DNA from: Calliopum simillimum
Lineage: Eukaryota > Arthropoda > Insecta > Diptera > Lauxaniidae
DNA: 64,000 bases
Direction: 5' to 3'
Assembly (NCBI GenBank): GCA_951812925.1
Contig: OX638368.1
Coordinates: 123,031,309-123,095,308, forward strand
Made by a program: the position numbers and the translations under genes
Notes under the pieces: model-generated
The model's input: the letters and a program-made list of their open reading frames with translations, nothing else
What the model was told of the DNA's origin: nothing
Database searches by the model: none
Part shown: positions 1-11,400 of the stretch, in pieces
Layout of the letters: every line of letters begins with the position of its first letter
Position numbering within the stretch: position 1 is the first letter of the stretch

Positions 1-1040
1 CTTTCTTCTATTACTCCTAAATCTAGCATTTTGTCAACTTCCGCATAAATAAGGTCCTGTACTGCTGGTGAGACGGGATAGTGCCTGTCCTTTACCGGCG
101 TTGCACCTTCTATTAATTGTATTGAATGTTTTTCAATTTGCGTCTTACCAAGACCATGCTCTTCAAAAGTAATAAACATTTTTTTCACCTCATCTAAACG
201 CTGCTGCTCTTCTGGACTCAATATATGTTTTTCTGGCTCCTCTTCATTATCGCTTTTATCATTTTTAAAATGGTTGACAATTTTTTCAACATCCAATTCT
301 TCTACTCCGATAACATCCAATGCTAATTCGAATGACATCCAAAAATCAATCCCTAAATAAGCCTTCTGCTCGAGATTCGGACACAGGTAAAAATCTATAA
401 TTTTTGATTTATTATTAAAAGTCACCGGTAGCTTGACTTTCCCAATAATGGTGTGTTTTTGACCACTAGCAGTTTTCACAGTCGAAAAAAACTTTTCAAT
501 TGCAACTTCCATTTTCATTAAAAGCTCTCTACAATTACGGCCTAGTATTGATACAGAAGCTCCAGTATCCAAAAGACCTTTTATTTCAATGCCCTTCACA
601 TTTATCATTGCATACGGTCGTGGATCAATTTCGCTCGCTTCGCTAACTGCTTCTGAGACTAAAGAACGCATTCGTTTTCTTTTAGCATAATTATCCCTCG
701 CTTTTCTAATTTTTCTTGATACTACACGCATCCCACTAAGCAGGCTTTCATTGAAAATACGATCTCTGACTATATAGTAGTTTTTAATTCTTTCTTCTAA
801 TGGTTCGATTTCAAATGGCCTTTTAATTATGTTGTTTTTAATATTGAAATTTTTTACTGCTTGCAAAATTTTAATACTATTTTTCTCCTTAGGTTCATCC
901 ACTCTATCTTCACCGCGTAACAAATTATCATCATTCATGTTTACTGATTCTCTGCGGGGTTTCGATTGGAGCGCGTTTCCCCCGCTGGAATCACGTTCCT
1001 CACCGCGTTTCCCATAGTACAATTTGGGCATTTCGGCGTT
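1..1040 (-). CDS. Retrotransposon pol, N-terminal part: aspartic protease and start of reverse transcriptase (partial)
   Basis: A minus-strand frame is open from about 1040 to base 1, one frame back (-1) relative to gag, and overlaps the gag 3' end by about 100 nt. That arrangement suits -1 programmed frameshifting; alternatively an ATG at 938-936, just after the gag stop, could start it. Around 540-580 it encodes a retropepsin active site (LLDTGASVSIL), followed near 350-330 by the flap-distal motif LGIDFW. The last ~45 residues before the window edge resemble the start of Gypsy reverse transcriptases (a basic KDRHYPVSP segment, then VDKMLDLGVIEE). The catalytic RT motif, RNase H and integrase are beyond the edge. 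No stop codon occurs in the stretch I translated. Confidence 0.85.
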
Positions 1041-2947
1041 ACAGTGTCAGGCAAACCACACTTGTAGCAGAAGATCGAGCGTTGCATAATGGGGCAATCC
1101 ATGTATACGTGACCATTTTGCTTACAATTCCAACATATAAGTATCCGTTTTGTTGGCTCTTGGCACTGCTGTTTTGACTGCTGATTCTGTTGCTGCTGCT
1201 GATTTTGTTGCTGTTGCTCATTATATTTTTGCGGTTGATTCATGCTTTTAAGCTGCGGTTGCTGATGATAAGATTGTTGTTGTTTCAACGGCGCCCGTCT
1301 TGATGTGTGCATTTCATCTACTAAGACATCATCATACAAATTATCCTGATCAACTTCATCATGAAATGTGGTCGCATTCAGCTCATGCACTCGATGCTGA
1401 CGTCCAAAATTCGAATTATAGTTTACAGCTCCTCTTCCTTCACAGCGCGACAAATACTGCTCAATTTTAATGCATTCAACTCGTAGCTGATTCACAGTAT
1501 TAATATTTACATTGAACATCATTTTACCAATGCTTCCTTTCAAATTTTGTTTGATTATGTTGATTATTTCGAAGTCAGCTACTGGATATTTTAATTTCGA
1601 TCTTATCCTCAGCATCTCATGAAAGAAGACATCCACGCTCTCACTAGGCTGCTGCTTCCTATTGTATAAGTCACCCATAATCTCAAAATCCGTTCTATTA
1701 TTTTGATACTGTTCGAGCAAAGCGTGACGTAACGTTGGCCAGTCAGCAATATTAAACATTTTCAACTGCAACCAGTACCAATCTCGTGCGTTACCATCAA
1801 GCAAAAGATGAAATTCTCGGAGGATTTGATCCCATGGGCTATTAAATTGGTGCTGCAAACGTTCCAACCGAAATATAAAGTCTTCAATCGAAAGCTTATC
1901 AGTACGCCCGTCAAAAATTAAGCCCCAGCGGTCAATTTTCACTGTGCTATGGTTACCTGCTGAAACTATTTGTGGCTGAGGTGGCATCGCTGGCCAGCCA
2001 GGTGACTGAAACGTATGACCAGAATGATTGTTTGCTCTACTGCTCATCCCATTAGACTGCGGTCTTCCATTTGATTGGAGCTGTGGCTGATTGAAATAGT
2101 ATTGCGATTGAATTTGTTGCGGTAATCCTTGATGTTGATGTTGAAACACTTGCTGTTGAGGTATTTGTTGTTGCTGTAATTGTTGTTGCTGTAATTGTTG
2201 TTGCTGTAATTGTTGCTGCTGTAATTGTTGCTGCTGCGGCCGTAAATTATTTGTGCTGGTGTTCTGGTTGTATGTAGCATTTCTTGATTGTACATTATTT
2301 TGGTTATCATTCTTCTTCTTTCCAGGTACATTCGCTGATGCTGATGGTTGCGATACTGAACTACGCTGATCTACAGCCCTATTGGCTCCTATCCCCGTGA
2401 AGACGTAAGATTCATTTGGGACTTGACCTCTGTGAGGTAACTCGTTACTGGGATTCAACATTTTTTTAATTTCTGTAAGACTATTTTCCATAAGTATTTT
2501 AAACTTCTCGTCTATTGATTTTTCTAAAGACGCTCTAAACTCTGTATTAGATCTCCCTACGACTTGGTTAATTATATCAATGGTTTCCTTCTCTTTGTTT
2601 TTGCTGCGGTTCGATAAACTAAACCTACTTTCCATATTATCCAATGTAGCTTGAAGAATGCTAGAAGGCATCGGGTCAAACCTTCTAACTGTGCCTGTAT
2701 TTTTGGGTAATGCAGCAGCTTCTCCTGGAGAAGGTACTGTTTCAGTGCCAATTGCAACTGGCTCTGGTAGAGGTGCATTTATTGAACCTGAGAGGTCTAT
2801 AAATCCGGGACTTACAAGTGGATCGTCTAACTCCATTGGATTTACTTCCACGTTACGCAATTTTTTAATTGGGCTTTGATCGGATAAAGTTCTATTTCCC
2901 TCTTCCATTCTAAAGCGTTTCTTTGTTTTGGAATTTCGTAACTCCAT
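941..2947 (-). CDS. Retrotransposon gag polyprotein (668 aa)
   Basis: Structural capsid/nucleocapsid protein of the LTR element. The ATG at 2947-2945 opens a 668-residue frame ending at TAA 943-941. The N-terminal third is polar, with a predicted helical stretch; the middle contains a glutamine-rich region encoded by repeated CAA/CAG blocks (about 2150-2240 in the window). Then follows a capsid-like segment (motifs FIFRLERLQHQF, LLLDGNARDWYW, LEQYQNN) typical of the Retrotrans_gag family. The C-terminus has two cysteine clusters: CWNCKQNGHVYMDC, a canonical CX2CX4HX4C knuckle, and a second CX2CX10CX2C cluster. The next minus-strand frame is pol, entered by -1 shift or re-initiation. No internal break is seen. 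Confidence 0.92.
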   Translation of the reverse strand: MELRNSKTKKRFRMEEGNRTLSDQSPIKKLRNVEVNPMELDDPLVSPGFIDLSGSINAPLPEPVAIGTETVPSPGEAAALPKNTGTVRRFDPMPSSILQATLDNMESRFSLSNRSKNKEKETIDIINQVVGRSNTEFRASLEKSIDEKFKILMENSLTEIKKMLNPSNELPHRGQVPNESYVFTGIGANRAVDQRSSVSQPSASANVPGKKKNDNQNNVQSRNATYNQNTSTNNLRPQQQQLQQQQLQQQQLQQQQLQQQQIPQQQVFQHQHQGLPQQIQSQYYFNQPQLQSNGRPQSNGMSSRANNHSGHTFQSPGWPAMPPQPQIVSAGNHSTVKIDRWGLIFDGRTDKLSIEDFIFRLERLQHQFNSPWDQILREFHLLLDGNARDWYWLQLKMFNIADWPTLRHALLEQYQNNRTDFEIMGDLYNRKQQPSESVDVFFHEMLRIRSKLKYPVADFEIINIIKQNLKGSIGKMMFNVNINTVNQLRVECIKIEQYLSRCEGRGAVNYNSNFGRQHRVHELNATTFHDEVDQDNLYDDVLVDEMHTSRRAPLKQQQSYHQQPQLKSMNQPQKYNEQQQQNQQQQQNQQSKQQCQEPTKRILICWNCKQNGHVYMDCPIMQRSIFCYKCGLPDTVTPKCPNCTMGNAVRNVIPAGETRSNRNPAENQ

Positions 2948-3756
2948 TTACAAACGTATTTTACGCTGACTTGATAACAAGACTTATTTTCTGTCTAACT
3001 TTTGGTTTTACTTGATAGAGCCAAAATTGAGGGAAATTTAATTGCCGAAAAATGGGTGATTATAAGGTCTATATCATTTCTAGACTACTGCGCACCCTCA
3101 TCGAGTTGCTGGTGTGGTAATCTATTAAATCATCAAAGATTAATACTTCATTCGCTTTTAGAATTCGTGCAACTAAGTAATAAAAAAAAGAAAATCTATA
3201 CTTAGGTCACGATTCCATTTCCTACTGTTTTCTGTACTGTACAACTTATTTGCTTTACAACTATTAGCAATGAGGCTACAGCTTTCAAACTATTGGGGCT
3301 ATGATGTATCAATCTTCATCTAGATTCTGTCCTTCCAACACTGTTAAATTATCCGGTACAATTAGGTCTAACATCGGGTTTTTTCCTAAGCTATCAGATT
3401 TCTCAACTGGTTAGAAAAGACATTTAAATCTTTTATAAAATAATGATTGCTTTAGTTTTAATTTAATTGCTTTCACTTTAATTTAATTGAACAAATTTCT
3501 TTTAAAACAAAACTGCGATTCGTAACTCTTCGAATTCCCCCTCACAAAATGCAATTAATTTTGCTAATCAAGCTGATTAAGCCATTTCATAACGAAGAAC
3601 ACGACGAAGCCAAATCACAAATTCTTCCGATTACAGTGTCATCGGCTCCTCCAATCCAAAATGCATTTAGCTTTATTTTTATTTTTTTTTTGTATTTAAT
3701 GTCTAAGTCACTTTGAAAATTAGAGAACTCGATAAGACAAAATCGAGACCTGAAAC

Positions 3757-3789
<33 letters not shown>

Positions 3790-3838
3790 GTTTTTAAGGG
3801 TCTTGATCTTTCTACCCCATTGTAGTATTTCCTTATTT
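2948..3838 (-). other. Untranslated leader of the LTR retrotransposon
   Basis: About 890 bp between the gag start codon and the primer-binding site with no convincing coding frame. It contains a long T run on the plus strand (about 3762-3789), A-rich on the transcribed strand. Leaders of this size occur in Gypsy elements and usually carry packaging and translation signals; none can be identified here by eye. Confidence 0.6.
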
Positions 3839-3852
3839 CTGTTTGGGCGCCA
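3839..3852 (-). promoter_or_regulatory. Primer-binding site, tRNA-Lys type
   Basis: On the minus strand this reads TGGCGCCCAAACAG, starting three bases from the LTR edge. Its first eight bases equal the start of primer sites that pair with the 3' end of lysine tRNAs. It fixes the LTR boundary and the orientation of the element. Confidence 0.8.
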
Positions 3853-3855
3853 TAT

Positions 3856-6358
3856 TGTTATATGTCCCTTATAGCTTTCGTACCTAGCGCGGCCCACCAC
3901 GGCTAACTAAGGGCACTTCAGGGGGTTCTCAACCCACCGCACCAGGTCGGGGGACCTAACAATAAATTCTTATTTCTGCTGCACGCAGGAAATAAAAATT
4001 ATTCAAAAAAAAAAAAAAAAAAAACAATCGTTAATCCAAAAATCTCAAACCAAGTCAAAAATGCAACTAAAATCCGAAATTCCCTACCAAGGTTACCACA
4101 TCAACATGGGACTAGCTGGACGTCCCCTACGCACCCACCCTTCCTGTGTCACAAACAAATTCACTTCATGACACCCACAAAGTAGTCACTGTACCATAAA
4201 CCTCTTTAAATTACACCCATTTTCAGCGTTAAACTCCCCTCACACTCAAATTAGCAAGAAAACATTTTTACCAGAAATTCATACAAATTTGATAAAATTT
4301 ATTCTTAAAAAAAAACTTGACCTCTCAACTTAGGGCCAAAACCATTAACTTATAGTTTACACAAAATAAATTTCTTCCAAAAATAGTTTCTATCTGAACC
4401 ATTACAAAATTAACCCACAATTTTTACAATCCAACACTTTAGGCAAAATCCCCACAATTTTATAAGCCCCAAATACTTTGGGCCAAAAAAATCCCCACAG
4501 CTAAATCAATTTTCTTCTGAAACCCCGAAATTATTAACTAAAAAATATAGTAATAACATAATCTATAAATATGGTATTTTAACCAAAAAAAAATATAAAA
4601 TATAAATCATGGGTTTAAAACTAATATGCATGCAAAGGATTAAATCAAATAACGCATGTTGAGAACATGCCAATATGTAAATATTAAATAAAAATAAAAG
4701 TATATAAAAATGCGACCCCCCCTAACGTACAACATTAAGCCCACACTTAAAATAATCCCTAATGAACAAAAAATCCAAAACGAAAGATTTCTTTTCCTCT
4801 TTTGAAACGCGTTTTTAAAATAATTATTTTTTTTTTCTTTTCGCGGAAAAGGTACACCTTAAATGAGCTCGTTTAAGTTCTTTCTCGCGCACAAAAAAAA
4901 AAACTCAATATCGAAAAAAAAAAAAATTGGAATTTTTGCTCTCACAAAAATTACTAAACGAAACTTAACATAAACTTAACGATAATCCCTCCCTCTCCTA
5001 ATCACCGATTTTCGAATTCCGGAAAATTTTACAGTGGATGGTTTTTGCTAAAATTTTTAACTTTTGAGGTAACCGAATCACATTCCACTTATTATCAAAA
5101 CCGGTTTTATAAATACGCCTTGTAATTATATGCAGATCCAAAATTTTTATAATGAAAGGAAAAATATTGTGGCTGACCTTATTCCGGTTCACTTAACCTT
5201 TTAACCAAGGGGTCCTTCTGTCTTACAGCCTTGATTCAATTTTGCGTCCTTGACTCGACCGTCAGCCACACTAGCAAACACAAAAAAAAACTTTTTGACT
5301 GATCTCACAAACTAAAATCACCAAATTTTAAAACTTACATAAAATTTTCCTTTCCTGATCAACTCCTTTATCCTTTCAAAACTCTTCTAGAAACTCCTTT
5401 TAATATTCTGCTGCTGTTGCTAATTTGTGGTGATCCTGAATTTTCACATAGAATTCCCCCACAACAATGGCTTCACTAGGCAGCTGCTTTTAACTTGATG
5501 TACTTCCGGAACTTTCCTCTTTTTGTCCTCAAAACTCGCACTTTAAATTTTTAATCAGCTTTCCACAAAAATGTATACGCGGAAAAATAAACTTTACTAC
5601 ATTTAGACTTTTTACAAAAGTTCAGAAAAATTATTTCAAATAGGACCCGACTTTAATTTTAACGTCTTTAACGTTTGGCTGTACTTCTTTTATTGAAATT
5701 TCCGAAACAAAATTTCTTATTGCTAAGCCACAAATATCGGTTTAACAAACGCAACTCCCAGTACATAAAAACAGTTTTCCTTAATCTTACCAAAACACTA
5801 ACAACAAAAATCTATTTATTAAATTCTAACAAAAAAAACCCTACAGCAACACTTTTCCTTTGCCTACACTAATATCTAGTTGTCTCACCCACTGTAAACC
5901 TTAACAGCCCCTTATTGAATCATTTTCATGTTGCCATAAACAATCTTAATGTTGACAATCTGTCTATTCTCTTTTTCGAACTTTCGTTCAACATTCGTAC
6001 TTTCGTTCAACATTCGAACTGCATGACCGACATCTCTCAATACAATGCAGAAACGTCAAAATAAAAATGAAAACAAAACAAAACAGAAGCCGAAACTGGC
6101 ACAATAAAAATAAAATCATTAAAATTAAATTAACTTAAAATAAACATTAAAAAAATTAATAAAAATCAGAAAAAAAACTAAAAATGCAGTGAAGTGAAGT
6201 GAAGTGACTCAAGTGCCTGAATTTATTTTCAGATCGTGCGTTTTCCTCTCATTTTTTTTTTCTCTTTACAGCTTGTGACGGCGCAAACTACGGTGCAATA
6301 TGCAACTCGGCAAACCCATTCCTATGGAATTAGGAAGATGCCAACCCCACACGCAACA
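3856..6358 (-). repeat. 5' LTR of the Gypsy-type element (right boundary approximate)
   Basis: The left boundary is set by the primer-binding site and by TGTTATAT at 3856. The right boundary is less sure: CAACA at 6354-6358 is the best terminal complement (TGTTA...CAACA), giving ~2.5 kb, unusually long but within the range known for Ulysses-like elements. Inside are an imperfect direct repeat of ACTTTCGTTCAACATTCG around 5980-6020 and a short AGTGA repeat near 6190-6207. A long GC-rich island at 3880-3960 is the LTR segment nearest the primer site (U5/R side). Only one LTR is in the window, so the ends cannot be confirmed by comparison. Confidence 0.6.
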
Positions 6359-8476
6359 AAGTCCACAGATATAGATATAAATTGGATGATAAAACAATAA
6401 ATGCTTTAATTTTCCTAAAAACATATTTTAATAATAATAAAACTGATTAAAAGAAAAGTTATTCCTTTCAAGTCCAACACTTGTCAAAACTTCGATCTCA
6501 CTATTTTATACAATTAAATATGTATGATATTTTATGTATGCATTTTACTAATCATATAATGCTGCAATGTACCTTTATGTTCGTTTTTGAAGTAAATAAG
6601 TATTTTTGAATTTTTTGTTTTTTAAAAAAGGCGTGAATTGTTTAATGAAATGAACCTGTTTTAAGAAATTGTTCTTTAATATTTCTTACACTTTTTAAAT
6701 AAAATATCTTTGTAGGGGTGTAGTAGGGGTATAATAGACAAAATATTAGGAATTTTTAATACTAAATTCTGCTTTATTTAGAAAGAAAAAAATTCATACA
6801 AGTCCCGAAAAATCCCGGGATTCAAAATTTTCTGATCCCGAAATCCCGGGATCGCAAAAAGTCCAAAAATTGGAATCCCTAATAAGTACACAAAAAATAA
6901 TATTTCGAACTTAACTTCAAGTATACACTATGAAATTTTTCGAACAAATTCTTTGAGTCCTTGAGCTCTTCCTTTTGCTCACAAAAACCCAACGAATTTG
7001 TTCGAAAAATTTCCTAGTGTAAACTGCTATGTACTGTACTGTATTTTCGATATTTTACCATTCTCTAAGTTCTCAAACTATATTTTGGATAAATCTTACC
7101 TTCTAAATCTCATAATGACGTTACACACGAACAATTTTTTTCTAGTTTTTCCTATTCGTATGGGTCTTTAAGACACCTTTCTCTAAAAACTGGGTTTTAA
7201 TATGTTAAAGTATTTTAAAGAAATATTGTACTTAAATTTTCATTAGAGGTCACTAAAGAAAGGAAATCACTAGAACTTCAGAACAATGCACAGAAAATAC
7301 TGATCATTAAGTATTTTTCTGTTGAGTAAGTACTATCCCAAAATGTAGTTCAGAAAGTTTGTAATGGAATAAATGACCGAAAATATTTCTTAGGAACTTT
7401 TAACGGACGCCACAATGAGTTCCACCACTAAAGTACAAGCTGAAAGTAAGATCTCTCATGGTGGAAACGAAAATCTGTTTTTTTTTTTTTTTAAATTTGA
7501 ACAAAATAAGAAGAAGGAGATAGAACACAAACTCGTTTTAGAAGAACAGTGATAACTACGTGTAAGCTCGCTGCTTTTGGGACATGATAACTTTGTTGTT
7601 TCCCATGCATTTATCGCTGCTAGCTTAGTAAAAAGTGGGGCATGAAATAAAACCTTTAACCATTAACCACTAAATTGAAGGGTGAAATTTTGATTCAATA
7701 GCGGTACTCACTCTTGGTTGTGGAGTACGCTTGAGTCGATGACAAAATGTGAAATCAGAGTTTGTATCAATTCAAATTGTTTTCAAAAATGAAAACTCAA
7801 TCGCTGAATTTTTAACGATTTTTTGTCGAATATATAAAATTACGAAATGGATTGAAATTATGATAGGGGGTCTCATTCAAACCGTGGAAGTATCCGCACT
7901 GCTTACTTTTCCGCAGCTTATATCGTGACACAACTTTGGGGAATTTTTTCCGCAGTTCCGTAATAATAAAATAGTGTAAGAAATATGCGGAAATTTCCTA
8001 ACTGCAAACAGTTGATTATTTATCGATTTTCATGTTCATGATGCACAAAATTGACACGAAAATTTTGGAAAATACATTGGATAAGGCATACTTCAGAGGT
8101 TCTTCAACGAGAGGTATTTCCGTTTTTTATCAACTCTGGAATTCACTACCCCTTTGCTCCTAACTCCCTCGATTGAAAAGTCGTGCGTGTCGTGCTCGTG
8201 TTGAGAAAATTTTTAACTTGCATTTCGTGTTCATGTTGTGTCGTATTTGAAAAAATTTTCACGCGCCCACCTCTAGTTCGCATTTACTAAATTCTAAAGA
8301 GAAGTGCAATTCAAGCAAAGTGGCAGCTCCACAATATGTTGCGTTCAGAAAATGAACAAAATTAGATTTGCATAAATTGTTACAAAGCATTACCATATCT
8401 TCTGAACTTGCCGTACTTTATCAGAAGAAGCGTCACAAAAACATTTTAATTTTTTAGCAAATGTTTTAATACAACA
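6359..8476. other. Intergenic, no gene seen; repeat relics
   Basis: AT-rich DNA between the retrotransposon and the BOD1-like gene. Recognisable items are clustered CCCGGGAT palindromes at about 6805-6855 and a MITE-like inverted repeat at 6920-7025. The last ~150 bases should include the 5' UTR and promoter of the downstream gene, but no clear TATA box or initiator could be assigned. Confidence 0.5.
6920..7025. repeat. MITE-like terminal inverted repeat
   Basis: Arms 6920-6951 and 6994-7025 are inverse complements at 30 of 32 positions (left arm begins AGTATACACTATGAAA). The 42-bp loop codes for nothing. This is consistent with a short non-autonomous DNA transposon; no clear target duplication was seen. 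Confidence 0.65.
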
Positions 8477-11400
8477 ATGCAAGTTAATAATCAATTAGTT
8501 GACAATATAGTCCATGAAGTGAAGTCACAAGGAGTTTTCGATGAGTTTCGCAAGGATTCTATGGCCGATGTGGACACAAAACCTGCATATCAAAATTTAC
8601 GTCATCGTGTTGAAAATACAGTAAAAAAATTCTTGTCCGAGCAGAAATGGAGTCCTGACAGTAATAAAATTCAATTACGAGAAAGACTTCGAAAACATAT
8701 TACCGAGTAAGACGCAATAATTTACAGAGTATTTATGTTAAATTGATCCATGTTATGTGATACCTAATTGTTGATTTGCAGTTCTGGCTTTCTAGATGTG
8801 GGAGTTGAACGTATCGTTGATCAAGTAGTTAATCCAAAAATTGGAACGGTGTTTCAGCCAAAAATTGAGGATATTGCTTATAAATATTTGGGCGTCCCTA
8901 AACCTGTGATACCAATGGAACCAATTCCAATGTTGCATCAGTTGACGCAATTCTCTGTTAATGGAAATTCGCTTAAAATTGAAACTACACATTTGCTGCC
9001 AACTGATTTGGAGCAGGTAAGTCCTGATTCGGATAAAGCTACGATGAAATCTGAATCAAAAGATGAAAGTATTGCAATGGATTTAGAAGAAAAAGTTGAT
9101 GACGATGATGAGTCGCCACCGTTTGAGCTGTTAGAACAAGAGGATACCAAGAATTTAATCAAAGAAGAGCAAACACTTATAAAAGAAGAAAAACATTACC
9201 CGATACAATCTAATGAGCTTGAGAATGTTTACGAAAAGAAAACAATGGAAAATGCACCTACCGTTGAAGAAAAAACCGAAGTCGATTCGGAAACTCAAGA
9301 TACATCATCTGTTTCTCTTAAAACCGAAGAGCATGAGTCTGATAAAGATGTTAATAACATAATAGACAGATTTCAAGAATCACAATCACAGTTATCTCAA
9401 GTTTCTAGCGATAGCCATCTCTCGATTGCAACGCATGAAAACAACAACAGTTGTTGCGACTTTAAGTCAAATGATAATGCAGTCAATATATCAGAAGAAG
9501 CACAAATGCCAAAGTTTAATGAGAATTCCAATGATGAAGAGGTTAGCAAGCGCGATAAAAATGAACTTCATTTTGATATAAAGCAGGATGAAATTAAGTT
9601 TGAAGGTAAGTTTTGTGTGTAAGATTATTAAAATGACATTACTTTTGGCCCTTTATAGACTTATTCTTCTTTCAAACTTTGATTCATTTTGCAGTGAGAT
9701 ACAATAAAGGGTCAAAGGTAATGTCATACATGTTTTGTGCTATAATAATCGGTTATTTGACCGATATCATTTTTGCAATTTAATGCTACCAATTTCACGC
9801 CATCAAGCAAATTTTTCGGTAAAGCAGAGCCCAATTTTATTCATTTCTTACAAAGTTCAGCCAATTCATATTGTGACATTACTTTTGTCTCGTTAAACCA
9901 CTTTCAAAATTTACGGCTCGACTATGTTGGTTTTGCGAATTTCGAAAAAGTTCAAAATAGTCCAAGAAATCTTAAATTTTTCGGTGTTCTACCGATTTGT
10001 ACTCACCCTGTAGACCTACGTGCTTACATTTTTACAACTCATAATTTTAGTTAAGGTTTAATTTAATTTGATATTGCCAAAAAAATTTATTAATATAAAA
10101 TAATATTCCAGGTACAAAAAGAATATCAAATTTGCAACCAACTGAGTTACCCCCACTTCCTACTGATTGCACTAGTAGCAACAATAATTTAGATGCACAC
10201 GATAAAAGAAAAATCTTTGCAACCTCAGGAGAACTTGGTTTATTTGAAACAAAAGAAAACGATTCATCAAATGGTCATAATTTCAATTTTTCAAAAATTA
10301 ATATTGAAGCAAAAGATGAAAAAATTGCAAATGATACTAGCTTTAGTTCTTCACTGGATGATTCGGGTACAGCGCAATTGTGTATTGTTGACAAATCCGA
10401 AAATACGCAAATATCTGGGTCGGAGCATCAGCAACCGGTGGTTACAACAACACAAAGTAAAGAAAGCCAACCCATATCAACGGTATCATTTAACACAGAT
10501 TTAAATTCAGCCGAAAAAGAATATCAACCATGTGAGGAATCAATCAGAAACGTTTCACCATCAACATCGTCATCGCGCCACAAAAAACATTCCAAGCAGA
10601 AAAAATCGGAAAAAGATAAACACCGCGAAAAAGGGCGTGACAAAGACAAAGAAAGAGACAAGGAAAGGGACAAATACAGAGATAAAGAAAAGCTACGGCA
10701 TGGTAGCAAAAAATCACCTAATTCAGTTAGTGTTAGCCGACATTCTTCAAGTACCTCTAAGAACCATCACTCATCAAACAAGCCCTCAAGTAATGATACT
10801 AAAACAATTGCGTCAAGTAGTAAAGCCGGTTCACAAAACAAATCTAAGCATTCGTCGTCATCGTCCTCGAGTAAGTCAAAAAGTCGTGATGATTCATCAA
10901 AGCGTAGTGCGCGGGAAGGCGAAAGAAAACAACATTCTTCATCAAAGGATCGTAGCTCATCGTCCTCAACATCACATAAAAAAAAATCAAGTCAAAGTGA
11001 CGATCACTATGCAGCTAAAGATAAAATTCATTGGAGAAAATCTACAGATTCAAACGATGAGGATAAAAGGCCAGATGGTAATAGCGGCAGAGTAAGCAAC
11101 AAATTATTAGATGCAAATCGTAATGTAACTGGTGAATCGAAAAATAAGTACAAAAATGAAAGTGGCACCACTACAATGACATCTTCATCGCCAACTTCGA
11201 ATGCAGCAAAATGTTGTGATGCCACATCTTCAAAAAATAATGACATTGAAAACGATCGTTCAAAAATTGTTATATTAAACGACTTGCTGGAAAATCCTTG
11301 CACCGATTTTATTGAGCTTGGTGGCGCTTCTAAAGAAAGGCATTTGCACATTGTAAGCACTGAAGAAAAGTATGAAAAGTTCATAAAGGAAAACAATAAT

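Larger units (their letters stand above)
1..6358 (-). mobile_element. Ty3/Gypsy-type LTR retrotransposon, 5' half
   Basis: Read on the minus strand the order is LTR, primer-binding site, long leader, gag, then pol (protease and the first residues of reverse transcriptase), which runs off the left edge of the window. Protease preceding reverse transcriptase, the CCHC-type gag fingers, a tRNA-Lys-like primer site and a very long LTR resemble the Osvaldo/Ulysses type of fly Gypsy elements; that subgroup assignment is from general knowledge and not tested. Gag is uninterrupted and the visible pol part is open, so the copy is probably young. The second LTR, integrase and the left target-site duplication lie outside the window. 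Confidence 0.85.
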
